Origin: Bog-473 sp052140165
Lineage (GTDB): Bacteria; Actinomycetota; Acidimicrobiia; Acidimicrobiales; RAAP-2
Direction of reading: 5' to 3'
Assembly (NCBI GenBank): GCA_052140165.1
Contig: JBKQUM010000150.1
Location: 1 to 21,825 of the forward strand
DNA length: 21,825 nucleotides
Each line of letters opens with the position of its first letter. Within the stretch, counting starts at the first letter, position 1. Both the position numbers and the translations under genes were made by a program. The notes below the pieces were generated by a model. The model ran no database searches, had not been told where the DNA came from, and worked only from the letters and a program-made list of their open reading frames with translations. Below are positions 6,852-14,311 of this stretch, piece by piece.

Positions 6852-6869
6852 GGCCCATATGTGTCACAC

Positions 6870-6898
6870 CTAGCCCGGCAGCGAACTGGGCTGCCCCA
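6870..6898 (-). repeat. Possible degenerate repeat copy h (inverted)
   Basis: AGCCC and GGGCT form a 5-bp stem around CGGCAGCGAACT. The minus strand begins ATGGGGCAGCCCAGTTCGCT. It lies 18 nt after the DinB relic stop. The match to the family is weak and mainly positional. Confidence 0.25.
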
Positions 6899-7038
6899 TC
6901 GCTGGATTAGGGCACAGGCGCTCTGGGGCGCCGAGGAGGCAGCCTTAGGTGCACGGATCGGGAGCTCAGGTGGTCGGGAAGGCTCGTCCGTGACCTTGGA
7001 CTCTGTTCGCGGCCGCCCCGGTGGGTCACGATCGGCTC

Positions 7039-7272
7039 ATGAAGAAAGTGCTGGTAGCCGTGGCACTGCTCGTCGGGCTGGGCGTCCTTGCCAAGCGCTT
7101 CGGCCAGAAGATGTTGACCATCGACTGGGAGGAGCGATTCGATCGGATGCCGGACAATGCTCCTCCGAAGTGGATGTTCCGCAACATCACCAACATCCGT
7201 GAGAACACTGACCGGATTCTCGAACTTCTCGATACTGACCGTTCCCCCTCAGAACCTCCTGCAGGCCTATGA
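7039..7272 (+). CDS. Small membrane-anchored hypothetical protein
   Basis: The 77-residue product starts MKKVLVAVALLVGLGVLAKR: a short basic head and one hydrophobic helix (about 4-18) that should act as a signal anchor. An amphipathic tail follows, with 'WEERFDRMPDNAPPKWMFRN' and 'NIRENTDRILELLD', the latter probably coiled or helical. ATG 7039 is chosen because it places the Lys residues at the membrane boundary; the ribosome site is weak. Small proteins with this anchor-plus-'PP-W-x-x-R' layout occur in Actinobacteria without known role. The gene ends 123 nt before arsM on the same strand. A functional link is possible but not shown. Confidence 0.62.
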   Translation: MKKVLVAVALLVGLGVLAKRFGQKMLTIDWEERFDRMPDNAPPKWMFRNITNIRENTDRILELLDTDRSPSEPPAGL

Positions 7273-7395
7273 ACTGGGTCGTGACTTCGACAGACCCGCG
7301 GTGGTTCCCGAGCAATCGACTCCTATGGCCTGACCCACGATGCGACCGAGATGCTCCCCGCTTCGGCGGCTGCGAAACAGAACTGAGAGGCTGAA

Positions 7396-8232
7396 ATGGC
7401 CACGCAAGGTGCAGAGGAGGTCCGAACGGCGGTGCGTGAGCGCTATGCCGAGGCAGCGCGAGCCGTTGACGCATCGTGCTGCGGTCCGACCGGCACAACC
7501 ACTGGGATCATCGGCCGCACGCTGTACGGGAAGGAAGACGCCGAGGTCCTGCCAGACACCGCGCTCGCAGCTTCTCTCGGATGCGGGAACCCCACGCTGC
7601 TCGCAGACCTGCATCCCGGCGAAGTTGTCCTCGATCTTGGCTCCGGCGGAGGGATAGACGTGCTCCTATCGGCTCGACGGGTTGCTCCGAGAGGTAAGGC
7701 ATATGGCTTGGACATGACGCCCGAGATGTTGGCTCTTGCTCGGAGAAACCAGGTCGAGGCCGGTGTGGCCAACGCTGAGTTCCTTCTGGGCACTATCGAG
7801 TCTGTCCCATTGCCCGACGAGTCGGTGGACGTGATTATCTCCAATTGCGTCGTGAACCTGTCCCCCGACAAGCCTGCCGTCTTCCGTGAGGCCTTCCGGG
7901 TGCTGAAGCCCGGGGGACGTCTGGCCATCTCCGACATCGTCCTGCGCCGAAGCCTTCCTGGACCTCTTCAGCAAGCAATGGGGCTCTGGACGGGCTGCGT
8001 CGCCGGAGCGTTGCTCGAGACCGATTACCGAGAGAATCTGGAGGAAGCCGGTCTCGAGGAGGTCGATATCGAACCGACTCACGTCTACGACCGTTCTGAC
8101 CTTGCTCGCATCGCTGGTGACCTGATCGTGTCAGTGAAGATTCCAGAGACAATCGACGTGGAGGCGTCCGTCGCCGAGTTGGATGGGGCCGTGATGAGTG
8201 CCTTTGTCCGCGCAAGCAAACCGAAGCATTAG
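7396..8232 (+). CDS. arsM: ArsM-type arsenite S-adenosylmethionine methyltransferase
   Basis: This 278-residue class I methyltransferase has motif I VLDLGSGGGIDVLLSARRV (about 78-96), an acidic loop GLDMTPEML (104-112), IESVPLPDESVDVIISNCVV (134-153) and LKPGGRLAISDIV (170-182). The hallmark of ArsM is present: cysteines at C63 (SLGCGNP), C151 (SNCVVNLSPDK) and C201 (WTGCVAGAL), which correspond to the As(III)-binding set in characterised enzymes, plus a vicinal SCC at 27-29. These enzymes add methyl groups from SAM to arsenite in the cytoplasm, producing volatile or exportable methylarsenicals. GAGAGG precedes the ATG. No arsR, arsC or arsenite pump is visible within the window, and no ArsR-type operator was recognised. 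Confidence 0.92.
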   Translation: MATQGAEEVRTAVRERYAEAARAVDASCCGPTGTTTGIIGRTLYGKEDAEVLPDTALAASLGCGNPTLLADLHPGEVVLDLGSGGGIDVLLSARRVAPRGKAYGLDMTPEMLALARRNQVEAGVANAEFLLGTIESVPLPDESVDVIISNCVVNLSPDKPAVFREAFRVLKPGGRLAISDIVLRRSLPGPLQQAMGLWTGCVAGALLETDYRENLEEAGLEEVDIEPTHVYDRSDLARIAGDLIVSVKIPETIDVEASVAELDGAVMSAFVRASKPKH

Positions 8233-8611
8233 CGCCGCTTGGAACAGGAGCGCCGGTTCGGGTCGAGGCGCGCCTCTAGGAGATCCCACCGTCGTCGTCG
8301 CAACCATGTTGGTAGGCGATGTCGGGTGTTGAGATCGGGGACGATGCACTCTGATTCAGCATCTGGTTCTGCCTGAGGTCGCCCCATAACACGCGCCGGC
8401 CAACTCTTCGATGGGTAGCCCCGAGTGCCGGTCGAGGGCAGTTAGCCCCAGCAAGCGGGCCCAGTGCGATAAAGCCCCCCGAGCCGGCGTCACTGATAGG
8501 TGGCACCCAGCCGACTGCTATCTGCCAGTGCGCTAGGTGCTTGCACCCTGGCCACCAGGTAGGTGCCTCGGGAGCAGCGACGGGGCATGCACGTGCGCCG
8601 CGGGTGCCACG
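8233..8611. other. Convergent gap after arsM
   Basis: This is 379 nt between the convergent arsM and the Asp-box protein. A minus-strand mini-frame at 8356-8493 begins MTPARGALSHWARLLGLTAL and continues DRHSGLPIEELAG. It reads like protein but is only 45 codons, and I cannot identify it; it may be a relic. Several GGTGGCACC/AGGTGC words near 8500-8560 recall the dispersed repeat, but no full copy was found. Confidence 0.3.
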
Positions 8612-9868
8612 TCAGGCGATCGGCACCGCTTGCCAGGTCGCCCCGCCGTCATAGGTCATGAGCAGCTGGCTGGCGTAGTCGTCGGGCGGGCCCGGCTGGC
8701 CGTGGATCACCACCCCCTGCGTCGAGGTGGTGAACCCGAGGTCGTTGAAGCCGATGCCCCCGTCGGCGAACGTCACCGCCGTCGTCCAGGTAACGCCGCC
8801 GTCGGTCGACCGGTACAGCTCGCTGGCGCCCGAGGCGGCCGAGACGACCAGCGTGCCCAAGGAGGTGGCGGCCAATCCCTCGGGGTCGCCACCGGGCGGG
8901 GGCTGCCCCACCACGGTGCTCCGCCCGCTCTGAGTCTTGACGACCTCCTTCATCACGCTGCCGGCCGCACCCTGACCGCTGCAGAGCGAGTAGAGGCTGG
9001 TGACGTCGGGGGCCACGAAGGCGTCGAGGGAGTACTCGGCAGATACGGCACAGGGGTCAGGGAAGGGGTTCCACCCGCTGGGGTTCGCCAGGCTCCGCGT
9101 GGCCCACAGCCCGTGCTGCGGGCTGCCCACCCCGCTCACGTTCACGAATCCCACTGGGGCGTGCAGTGACAGGGCAAATATCCCTTCGCTGGCGCTTTGC
9201 ACGGTCGGCCCGGTCAGCACCGTCGTGAACGAACCGCCCGTGGCGGAAGCCTGCTCGAGGCGGAGGGAGCCGGTGCACGTCTCCTGCGTGCTGCAGGGCG
9301 AGACCACGGCGTCGACGAAGCGCCCTGACGTCTCGAGGGCCACCACCGACCCCCCGAGGTCGAGCTGCTGCCAGGTGGCCCCGCCGTCGTGGGTGGCGAA
9401 GAGGGACGGCCCGTAGATCCACCCGTCCAGGGCGTCCGCAAAGCGGACCTCGCTCACGGCGGGCGCGTTGGCGCTGTTCCCGAACCGGTTCACGTAGCCG
9501 GCGGGCGGGGTCGGCAGGGACACCCAGGTCGAGCCCGCGTCGCTCGTCCGGGCCAGGGCGACGCAGGACCCGGCCGCGCACGTCGAGTCGATGCCGATGA
9601 CGAAGCCAGTGGTCGCCGAGACGAAGGTGACGGATCCCGGCTCGAAGCCGCTGGGCACGGGCGACCCGGCAGGCACGGTGGGGCTCGGCGCCGTGGTCGT
9701 CGACGGTGCCACGGAGGTCGTCGTGGTGCTCGTGGTCCTGCGCGTGCTCGTGGTCGTCGTACGACGCGAGGCCTTGGGGGGCGAAGAGCTGCACGACGAG
9801 GCACAGACAGCCAGGACGAGCACGGCCCCAAATGTTGGCAAGCGTCGTCCATCCGGCACCAGCTTCAT
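8612..9868 (-). CDS. Exported Asp-box (BNR/YCF48-like) beta-propeller, probable lipoprotein
   Basis: From ATG 9868 the protein is 418 residues: MKLVPDGRRLPTFGAVLVLA, then VCASSCSSSPP, a Thr-rich linker (RTTTTSTRRTTSTTTTSVAP) and a long beta-rich domain. The ASSC is a poor but possible lipobox; otherwise the signal peptide is type I. Four Asp-box motifs are visible: SDAGSTWVSL, THDGGATWQQL, STDGGVTWTTA and TYDGGATWQAV. They mark BNR/YCF48-type propellers, which are structural and not proof of sialidase activity. The frame extends upstream to 9949, but those residues are Cys/Arg-rich and precede the signal peptide, so I reject them. The protein is expected outside the membrane. It stands alone and is convergent with arsM. 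Confidence 0.8.
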   Translation of the reverse strand: MKLVPDGRRLPTFGAVLVLAVCASSCSSSPPKASRRTTTTSTRRTTSTTTTSVAPSTTTAPSPTVPAGSPVPSGFEPGSVTFVSATTGFVIGIDSTCAAGSCVALARTSDAGSTWVSLPTPPAGYVNRFGNSANAPAVSEVRFADALDGWIYGPSLFATHDGGATWQQLDLGGSVVALETSGRFVDAVVSPCSTQETCTGSLRLEQASATGGSFTTVLTGPTVQSASEGIFALSLHAPVGFVNVSGVGSPQHGLWATRSLANPSGWNPFPDPCAVSAEYSLDAFVAPDVTSLYSLCSGQGAAGSVMKEVVKTQSGRSTVVGQPPPGGDPEGLAATSLGTLVVSAASGASELYRSTDGGVTWTTAVTFADGGIGFNDLGFTTSTQGVVIHGQPGPPDDYASQLLMTYDGGATWQAVPIA

Positions 9869-10027
9869 GCAGAGCATCGTCACACGCTGGGTGCCACACG
9901 AACAGGGACCCAAGTCCTTGTTGCATCGTCCCCTCCCTGGGTTCGACATGATGGAAGACGTAACCCGTTTGACTCGTCTCGTGTCTGGGCCTCCATCAAA
10001 GGTCCAGCACCATGCCCTGGGCCGGCG

Positions 10028-10243
10028 TTATGGTGGGGGTGGTCGGGCCCTCACATCGGGATCAACGTAGGCAAAGAAGGGGACCACCTTTGTGAGATTG
10101 GAATCGAGATCACGTTCAGCCAGTTTGATCTGGGCTGGTGTCGTTGCGCTCTTCACAGCCATCCTGAACCGACTGTCAGCGGACACGACCCAGTTGAAAG
10201 AGGTCCTCACGTTGGCAGGTGCAGATCGCAGCTGAACCTTCAA
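10028..10243 (-). CDS. Doubtful small frame, possible gene remnant
   Basis: The frame from TTG 10243 reads LKVQLRSAPANVRTSFNWVV, then ADSRFRMAVKSATTPAQIKL and EEDL-like acidic/basic helix text to VVPFFAYVDPDV. It stays open further upstream to about 10285 (FVGSGERAVEGLGAL) without ATG or GTG. Composition looks protein-like, so this may be the 3' part of a broken gene. No motif is recognised. The rest of the 9869-10426 gap holds nothing I can support. Confidence 0.28.
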   Translation of the reverse strand: MKVQLRSAPANVRTSFNWVVSADSRFRMAVKSATTPAQIKLAERDLDSNLTKVVPFFAYVDPDVRARPPPP

Positions 10244-10426
10244 AGCACCGAGGCCTTCAACAGCACGTTCACCGGAACCAACGAACTACGATAGAACGAC
10301 GTGGAGTTGAGCGGTGGTTCGACCGCCGGTGAGCACCGGCACGTGGATGACGGTCGGACGTTCGACCATTGTCTCCATAGTGGCGTCAGCGTCTTTCGCT
10401 TGGAACTCCAGAGCAACTCGCCAGCT

Positions 10427-10740
10427 ACGGGACACACCCTCGAGGTCCTATTCACCTCGGTCCTCGAATTCGAGACCTGATCCGGCCACAAGCATGGGGA
10501 CGGCACCTGATACCCACACTTCCCCCGGTTCGGCTTCGGCAAGCACGCGGGCAGCGATGTGCGCGCCTATGCCGGCGATGTCGGCGCCCCGGACCTCGAC
10601 CTCTCCAGTATGGAGACCGGCCCGAATGCCGAGTCCCAATGGTCGTAGAGCGTCGCCCAGCGCACTTGCGCACTGAATCGCCCGACCGGGACCGTCGAAG
10701 GTGGCGAGCAGCCCATCGCCGATCATTCTGACGATAGTTG
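10427..10740 (-). pseudogene. Class III adenylate/guanylate cyclase relic
   Basis: The minus frame reads MIGDGLLATFDGPGRAIQCA, then LGLGIRAGLHTGEVEVRG, 'DIAGIGAHIAARVLAEAEPG' and WVSGAVPMLVAGSG...EFEDRGE. These are the second half of a class III nucleotide-cyclase domain: the metal Asp of GDG, the HTGEV strand and the ribose/transition-state helix. The first half is missing. After EDRGE come a TAG (10448-10450) and then DLEGVP and another TAG, exactly where intact cyclases continue 'H-x-L-K-G-V-P-G'. This is therefore a truncated gene with nonsense changes in its 3' end. Its broken 5' end abuts the stop of the large secreted protein gene at 10743, which marks a recombination or deletion joint. 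Confidence 0.85.
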
Positions 10741-10742
10741 GT

Positions 10743-13160
10743 CTAAGGCGTAACTGTTAGCTCGAAGCTCTGAGTGGTGGTGCCAGCCTTGCTCGTAGCC
10801 GTGATCGTGACCGGGTAATTCCGTGTCGCAGTCGCTTTGGGAGTCCCTTCGATGGTCCCCGCGTCGATCCTTACCCCGGACGGTAGCCCCGACGCCTTAA
10901 GCGTTGGAACCGGGTAGCCGGTGTCGGTCACGGTAAATGGCGCCATGACTACTCCCGCAGCAACCGTGTCGCTGGCAACACTTGTGATCACCGGTGCCTG
11001 GTACACGGTCAGGACGAGCGTCTGGTTGACGGGTGACCCCACCCCGTTGGTGGCCGTGATCGTGATCGGGTAGACGCCCCCGGCAGTCGGTCCTGGGGTC
11101 CCAGTCAGACTGGCCGTGCCGTCGTGGTTGTCAGTCAGGGTCACCCCGCCAGGCAGGGCGGAGCTCGTGGTGATCGTGGGCACCGGGTAGCCGTAGGCGG
11201 TGGTGACCGGGTACGCGAAGGTGACCCCGGCCGTCGCCAAGTACTTTGTGTTGGACTTGAATATCGGGGCTTGATCGAGGGTGAAGACGAATACCTGATT
11301 GGCCTTCGTCTGGCCCTTGACGATTGCCCTGATGGTCGCCGATTGCTGGGAGAGGTTTTTGACCCAAGGCGTTCCCGAAATCGTCGCCGTTCCGTTGTGG
11401 TTGTTGACCAGTCGGAGACCCTGCGGTAGGTCGAATGCCCTGATTCTTGGAACGGCAGTGCTGCAGGTCGTCACCGTGAAGTGGAATGGGCTCCCCACCA
11501 CCGCCGTGGCCGAATGTGCGCTGGTGATGGCCGGGGGATCGCAATCTGCGGCCGCAACCGTCACCGAGGACGGTGCCGAGGTGACCACGATGCTCTGCGG
11601 GTTGGTCCCCGAGGCAGTTGCGACGTCGGTCACCGACCCGGCGTCCACGTCACCCTGGGTCACCGTGTAGGTTCCGGTGCAGGTCTCGGAGGCCCCGGGG
11701 GCCAGGGTGCCCGAGGGGCAGCTCACGGTGGGCACCAGGTCGTCGCTGACGCCAACGCCGGTCAGCGTGGTGGTCCCGGTGTTGGTCACCAGGTAGCTGT
11801 AGGGGATGGTCTGACCCGCTGCCCCGTAGCCGGTCGAGGCGGTCGACTCGGTCAGGATGATCGACGAGTTCGCCGCGTTGGCCGCAACCGTCACCGAGGA
11901 CGGTGCCGAGGTGACGAGCCCCTCGGAGTCCGACGCCGTTGCTGTAGCGGTGTTGGTCACCGATCCGGCGTCCACGTCAACCTGGGTCACCGTGTAGCTA
12001 CCGGTGCAGGTCTCGGAGGCCCCGGGGGCCAGGGTGCCCGAGGGGCAGCTCACGGTGGGCACCAGGTCGTCGGTCACGGCGACTCCGGTCATGGTCAGGC
12101 TCCCAGGGTTGGTCACCAGGTAGCTGTAGGGGATGGTCTGACCGGCGACGGCGTAGCCGGTCGAGGTGGTCGACATCGACAGCAAGAGCGGCGAGAAGAA
12201 ACCGTGCCCCAGGCAGGTGCCGCCGTCGTAGTTGCTGTTCGTGCCGTCCGGGCAGGTCGTGTCGAGCCAGGTGACGCCGGTCACATCAGTGGTGGCGTCA
12301 CCGGTGGTGCCGAGTAACGTCGCGTTCTCCAGGTTGGCGTCGACGAACTCGGTCCCAGAAAGGTCGGCGCCGGTGAGGTTGGAGCCGTCGAGATTGTCGC
12401 CGGAGAAGTCGGCGTCGGTCAGGTTGGCATCCTCGAAGCCTGTGTCGAAGACGGTGGCGCCGGTGAAGATGGCACCGGTGAGGTCGTCACCGGTGAACTT
12501 CGCTTCGCTCACGTTGGCGCCCGAGAGATTGATCCCCGGCATGTTGTCACCGGACAGCGCCGCCCCCCGCAGGTCCGCTCCGGCTCCGATGAGGTACCCG
12601 TTGAAGAACGTCCAGCCGACCGGGAGCGACGCCGGGGTTCCGGTCACCAGACCGCTGCTCACGCCGGCCAGGTCGGCCCCCGACAGCTGCGCTCCCGCCA
12701 GATCCGCAGCCCGGAGGATGGTGCCCGAGAACGTCGCACCCGAGAAGGTGGCCCCGGAGAAGATGGCCTTGGTGAAGGTGTCGCCATTGAGGTCGGCGTC
12801 GGTGAAGATGGCGTTGGTGAAATCGGCCCTCGCGCCGTAGGAACTGGCGAGGTCTGCACCGGTGAAGTCGGAACCGGTAAATGTGGCGCCGGTGAGGATG
12901 GTGTCGGTGAGGGTCGCATCCTGCAGGTCTGCCCCCGTCACCGTGGCGCCTTGAAAGTCAGCCCCCGAAAGGTCAGCGCCGGAGAAATTCGCACCGGCGA
13001 GATCGCAGTGGTAGTAGTCGACGCCTGGCTGCGGAGACGCACTGCACGTAATCGCCGCCTCGGCGGGCGCCACCATCGCGAAGGTGACAGAACCGAAGAC
13101 CACAGTCGCTCCTAGAACCGCAGCGACGCCGACCGCGCGAGCCTTTACGAAGATATTCAT
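10743..13160 (-). CDS. Large secreted pentapeptide / DUF11-like / Ig-like repeat protein
   Basis: This is an 805-residue protein with a classical signal peptide (MNIFVKARAVGVAAVLGATV through APAEA, cleavage near 35/36). Residues about 53-165 and 195-290 are pentapeptide repeats of the A(D/N)(L/F)xx type (GANFSGADLSGADFQGA), expected to form a right-handed quadrilateral beta-helix. A CPDGTNSNYDGGTC segment closes the block. Residues about 325-535 hold two nearly identical DUF11-like domains (YSYLVTN, 'LAPGASETCTG', 'DAGSVT'). The C-terminal part (about 540-805) has three putative Ig-like/He_PIG domains (PGGVTLTDNHDGTASLTGTP). It has no sortase motif or membrane anchor. The likely role is a cell-surface or matrix structural protein or adhesin; this is inferred from domains only. 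The start is supported by the signal peptide; upstream there is a weak GGGGGA. Confidence 0.88.
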   Translation of the reverse strand: MNIFVKARAVGVAAVLGATVVFGSVTFAMVAPAEAAITCSASPQPGVDYYHCDLAGANFSGADLSGADFQGATVTGADLQDATLTDTILTGATFTGSDFTGADLASSYGARADFTNAIFTDADLNGDTFTKAIFSGATFSGATFSGTILRAADLAGAQLSGADLAGVSSGLVTGTPASLPVGWTFFNGYLIGAGADLRGAALSGDNMPGINLSGANVSEAKFTGDDLTGAIFTGATVFDTGFEDANLTDADFSGDNLDGSNLTGADLSGTEFVDANLENATLLGTTGDATTDVTGVTWLDTTCPDGTNSNYDGGTCLGHGFFSPLLLSMSTTSTGYAVAGQTIPYSYLVTNPGSLTMTGVAVTDDLVPTVSCPSGTLAPGASETCTGSYTVTQVDVDAGSVTNTATATASDSEGLVTSAPSSVTVAANAANSSIILTESTASTGYGAAGQTIPYSYLVTNTGTTTLTGVGVSDDLVPTVSCPSGTLAPGASETCTGTYTVTQGDVDAGSVTDVATASGTNPQSIVVTSAPSSVTVAAADCDPPAITSAHSATAVVGSPFHFTVTTCSTAVPRIRAFDLPQGLRLVNNHNGTATISGTPWVKNLSQQSATIRAIVKGQTKANQVFVFTLDQAPIFKSNTKYLATAGVTFAYPVTTAYGYPVPTITTSSALPGGVTLTDNHDGTASLTGTPGPTAGGVYPITITATNGVGSPVNQTLVLTVYQAPVITSVASDTVAAGVVMAPFTVTDTGYPVPTLKASGLPSGVRIDAGTIEGTPKATATRNYPVTITATSKAGTTTQSFELTVTP
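11551..12180 (-). repeat. Two tandem ~330-bp intragenic repeats (DUF11-like domains)
   Basis: The segment starting at 11551 recurs from 11881 with a period of 327-330 bp. Long stretches are identical, for example around 11674-11735 and 12001-12062. The near identity at DNA level implies recent duplication or gene conversion inside the secreted-protein gene. Confidence 0.8.
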
Positions 13161-13605
13161 TGAGGGTCCCCCACAGGATCCGACAGTGCTCCTATCTTCT
13201 CAGGTGTAGACGTGCGCGAGGGGGATGCCGACAATCCGGTCGTGACGCTTTCCCACCCCGTGGTCACCCTCCGGCCGTGGTCGAGAGATCACGCCGGGTT
13301 CGTGTCGGAGGCAGGCACCGACCATGCGCTCACACGGCGTGTGGCAGGGCCGGCGGTGCGACGTGATGTGGTTCGCTTGCCATGCCGCTCGAGTGGGCGA
13401 TGCGCGAGCCGGATGAACAAACGTGATGCGAGGGGCCAACGTGCCGACCCGAAATGTCAACCGACGGCTGGTCCCGAGCAACGGAGTAGTGCCCCTGACG
13501 ATCACTCGATAAGCCCGTGGCCTGCCCGACAGCGGCACTAGGTGCACTCCGGGCCGGCGAGTGTACGGGTGCATCCGTCGAGTCGACCAAATAGTATTGC
13601 GGACT
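13161..13605. other. 445-nt gap with a gene scrap
   Basis: This gap lies upstream of the secreted-protein gene and probably contains its promoter. Apart from the GNAT-like scrap at 13242-13340, no gene, repeat copy or RNA was recognised. Overlapping frames on both strands are Arg/Pro-rich. Confidence 0.35.
13242..13340 (+). pseudogene. GNAT acetyltransferase N-terminal fragment
   Basis: From GTG 13242 the frame reads VTLSHPVVTLRPWSRDHAGF, followed by VSEAGTDHALTR. The 'V-x-L-R-P-W-x-x-x-D-A-x-F-V-x-E-A' opening is the usual first strand and helix of RimJ/RimL-type GNAT proteins. Nothing after about 13340 continues the fold in any frame, and the acetyl-CoA loop is absent. I call it a decayed 5' fragment. 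Confidence 0.45.
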
Positions 13606-13782
13606 GTGTCTTCGCGGCTCGATAAGTCGTGGTTGGTGCTCGTCAGTCATCAGACGTATGAAAGCAACCGCTGCGTGGACATCTTTTCGCGCCTCGATGG
13701 AACATATGGCTTCGAGGAGTTCCGCCGAGATCCAGAGGACATGGGTGCCGTGTCCCGGCTTGGTCCACTCCTGGATCGATAA
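13606..13782 (+). CDS. Small hypothetical protein, 58 aa
   Basis: From GTG 13606 the frame reads MSSRLDKSWLVLVSHQTYES, then NRCVDIFSRLDGTYGFEEFR and RDPEDMGAVSRLGPLLDR. The same frame is open back to 13561. Codon use is less GC-rich than in neighbouring genes, while the composition is protein-like, with 'W-L-V-L-V-S-H' as a beta strand and an acidic, aromatic centre. There is no strong ribosome site. The conserved look of the 'F-S-R-L-D-G-T-Y-G-F-E-E-F-R-R-D-P-E-D' stretch makes a real gene or a recent fragment more likely than chance. It is unrecognised. Confidence 0.4.
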   Translation: MSSRLDKSWLVLVSHQTYESNRCVDIFSRLDGTYGFEEFRRDPEDMGAVSRLGPLLDR

Positions 13783-13822
13783 GTTCGACCCAGCCCGGCG
13801 TTCTGGGCTACGTGAGGATTGA

Positions 13823-14224
13823 TCAATCAGCGAGCAGGTCCGTGAACGGGGCGAGCGGCACGATGCCCGTCGCTTTGGCCGCCATCTCGGGATTGACGGT
13901 GATGAGCGCGTCGGCCTGGAGCTTCGCCACGGCGAGGTACTCGGCCTCGGTGAGTGTGCTCCAGTCGCGGTCTCGGGCAATCTGCCACGCCGTGCGCCGC
14001 GACACCCGGTCGCCGAGCAACCGCATCTTCACCCCCGTTATCCGTTCGTGAAGTTCCAGGGCTGTCTGTTCGGTGAGCGTGCCGCCGCGAACACGCTGCA
14101 GAAGCAGATCGAGGGCCTCGGAACGGATCGAGTTCGGAGCCACCAGCCGATGACTCGGATGGACGCTGTGGCTGCCGTCTGCAAGTTGCACCAGTGTCGG
14201 TGGGTCAATCACAAATCGTGTCAC
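13823..14224 (-). CDS. PIN-domain (VapC-like) protein
   Basis: The 133-residue product from GTG 14224 begins MTRFVIDPPTLVQLADGSHS. It then has LVAPNSIRSEALDLLLQRVR, LTEAEYLAVAKLQADALITV and NPEMAAKATGIVPLAPF. This is the layout of PIN-domain ribonucleases: D7, E36 and the acidic pair near 94-95 with D105 would supply the metal-binding acids. The usual final Asp of the 'L-V/I-T-x-D' strand is Asn here (ITVNPE), so activity may be reduced. Most VapC genes follow an antitoxin. The GTG start overlaps, as GTGA, the stop of a 24-codon frame ending VPVEIPDGGATVTS, but no full antitoxin exists. Repeat copy i lies where its front half should be. Confidence 0.72.
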   Translation of the reverse strand: MTRFVIDPPTLVQLADGSHSVHPSHRLVAPNSIRSEALDLLLQRVRGGTLTEQTALELHERITGVKMRLLGDRVSRRTAWQIARDRDWSTLTEAEYLAVAKLQADALITVNPEMAAKATGIVPLAPFTDLLAD

Positions 14225-14277
14225 GACGTCACGGTAGCCCCGCCGTCAGGAATCTCCACCGGGACCGGTCCCGACCC

Positions 14278-14311
14278 GTCCCACCATCCCACCATCCCGG
14301 CGTACCGGGAT
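14278..14311 (+). repeat. Dispersed GC-rich palindromic repeat, copy i (best stem)
   Basis: GTCCCACCATCCCACC leads into a perfect hairpin: ATCCCGG (14294-14300), loop CGTA, CCGGGAT (14305-14311). The CCCACCATC unit is doubled. It matches copy f closely and sits about 50 nt upstream of the PIN gene start. Confidence 0.6.

Noticed and set aside
369..6898. Reading the repeat copies as integron attC sites
   Set aside because: I could not find the paired core sites GTTRRRY and RYYYAAC at the ends of the palindromes, and no integrase gene is in the window.
8500..8600. Cluster of GGTGGCACC/AGGTGC words as another repeat copy
   Set aside because: The words recur, but the CCGGC core and the GTACGGGG or hairpin arm are absent.
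9869..9949. Upstream extension of the Asp-box protein
   Set aside because: It would place 27 Cys/Arg-rich residues before a good signal peptide.
9057..10294. Long frames overlapping the Asp-box protein on both strands (9057-9926 -, 9389-10294 +)
   Set aside because: They are Arg/Pro/Gly-rich products of high GC at third positions; the Asp-box frame has a signal peptide and motifs.
11481..12317. 278-codon + strand open frame opposite the secreted-protein gene
   Set aside because: It is Gly/His/Arg-rich and exactly antisense to the repeated DUF11-like region; it has no ribosome site and is a shadow of the real gene.
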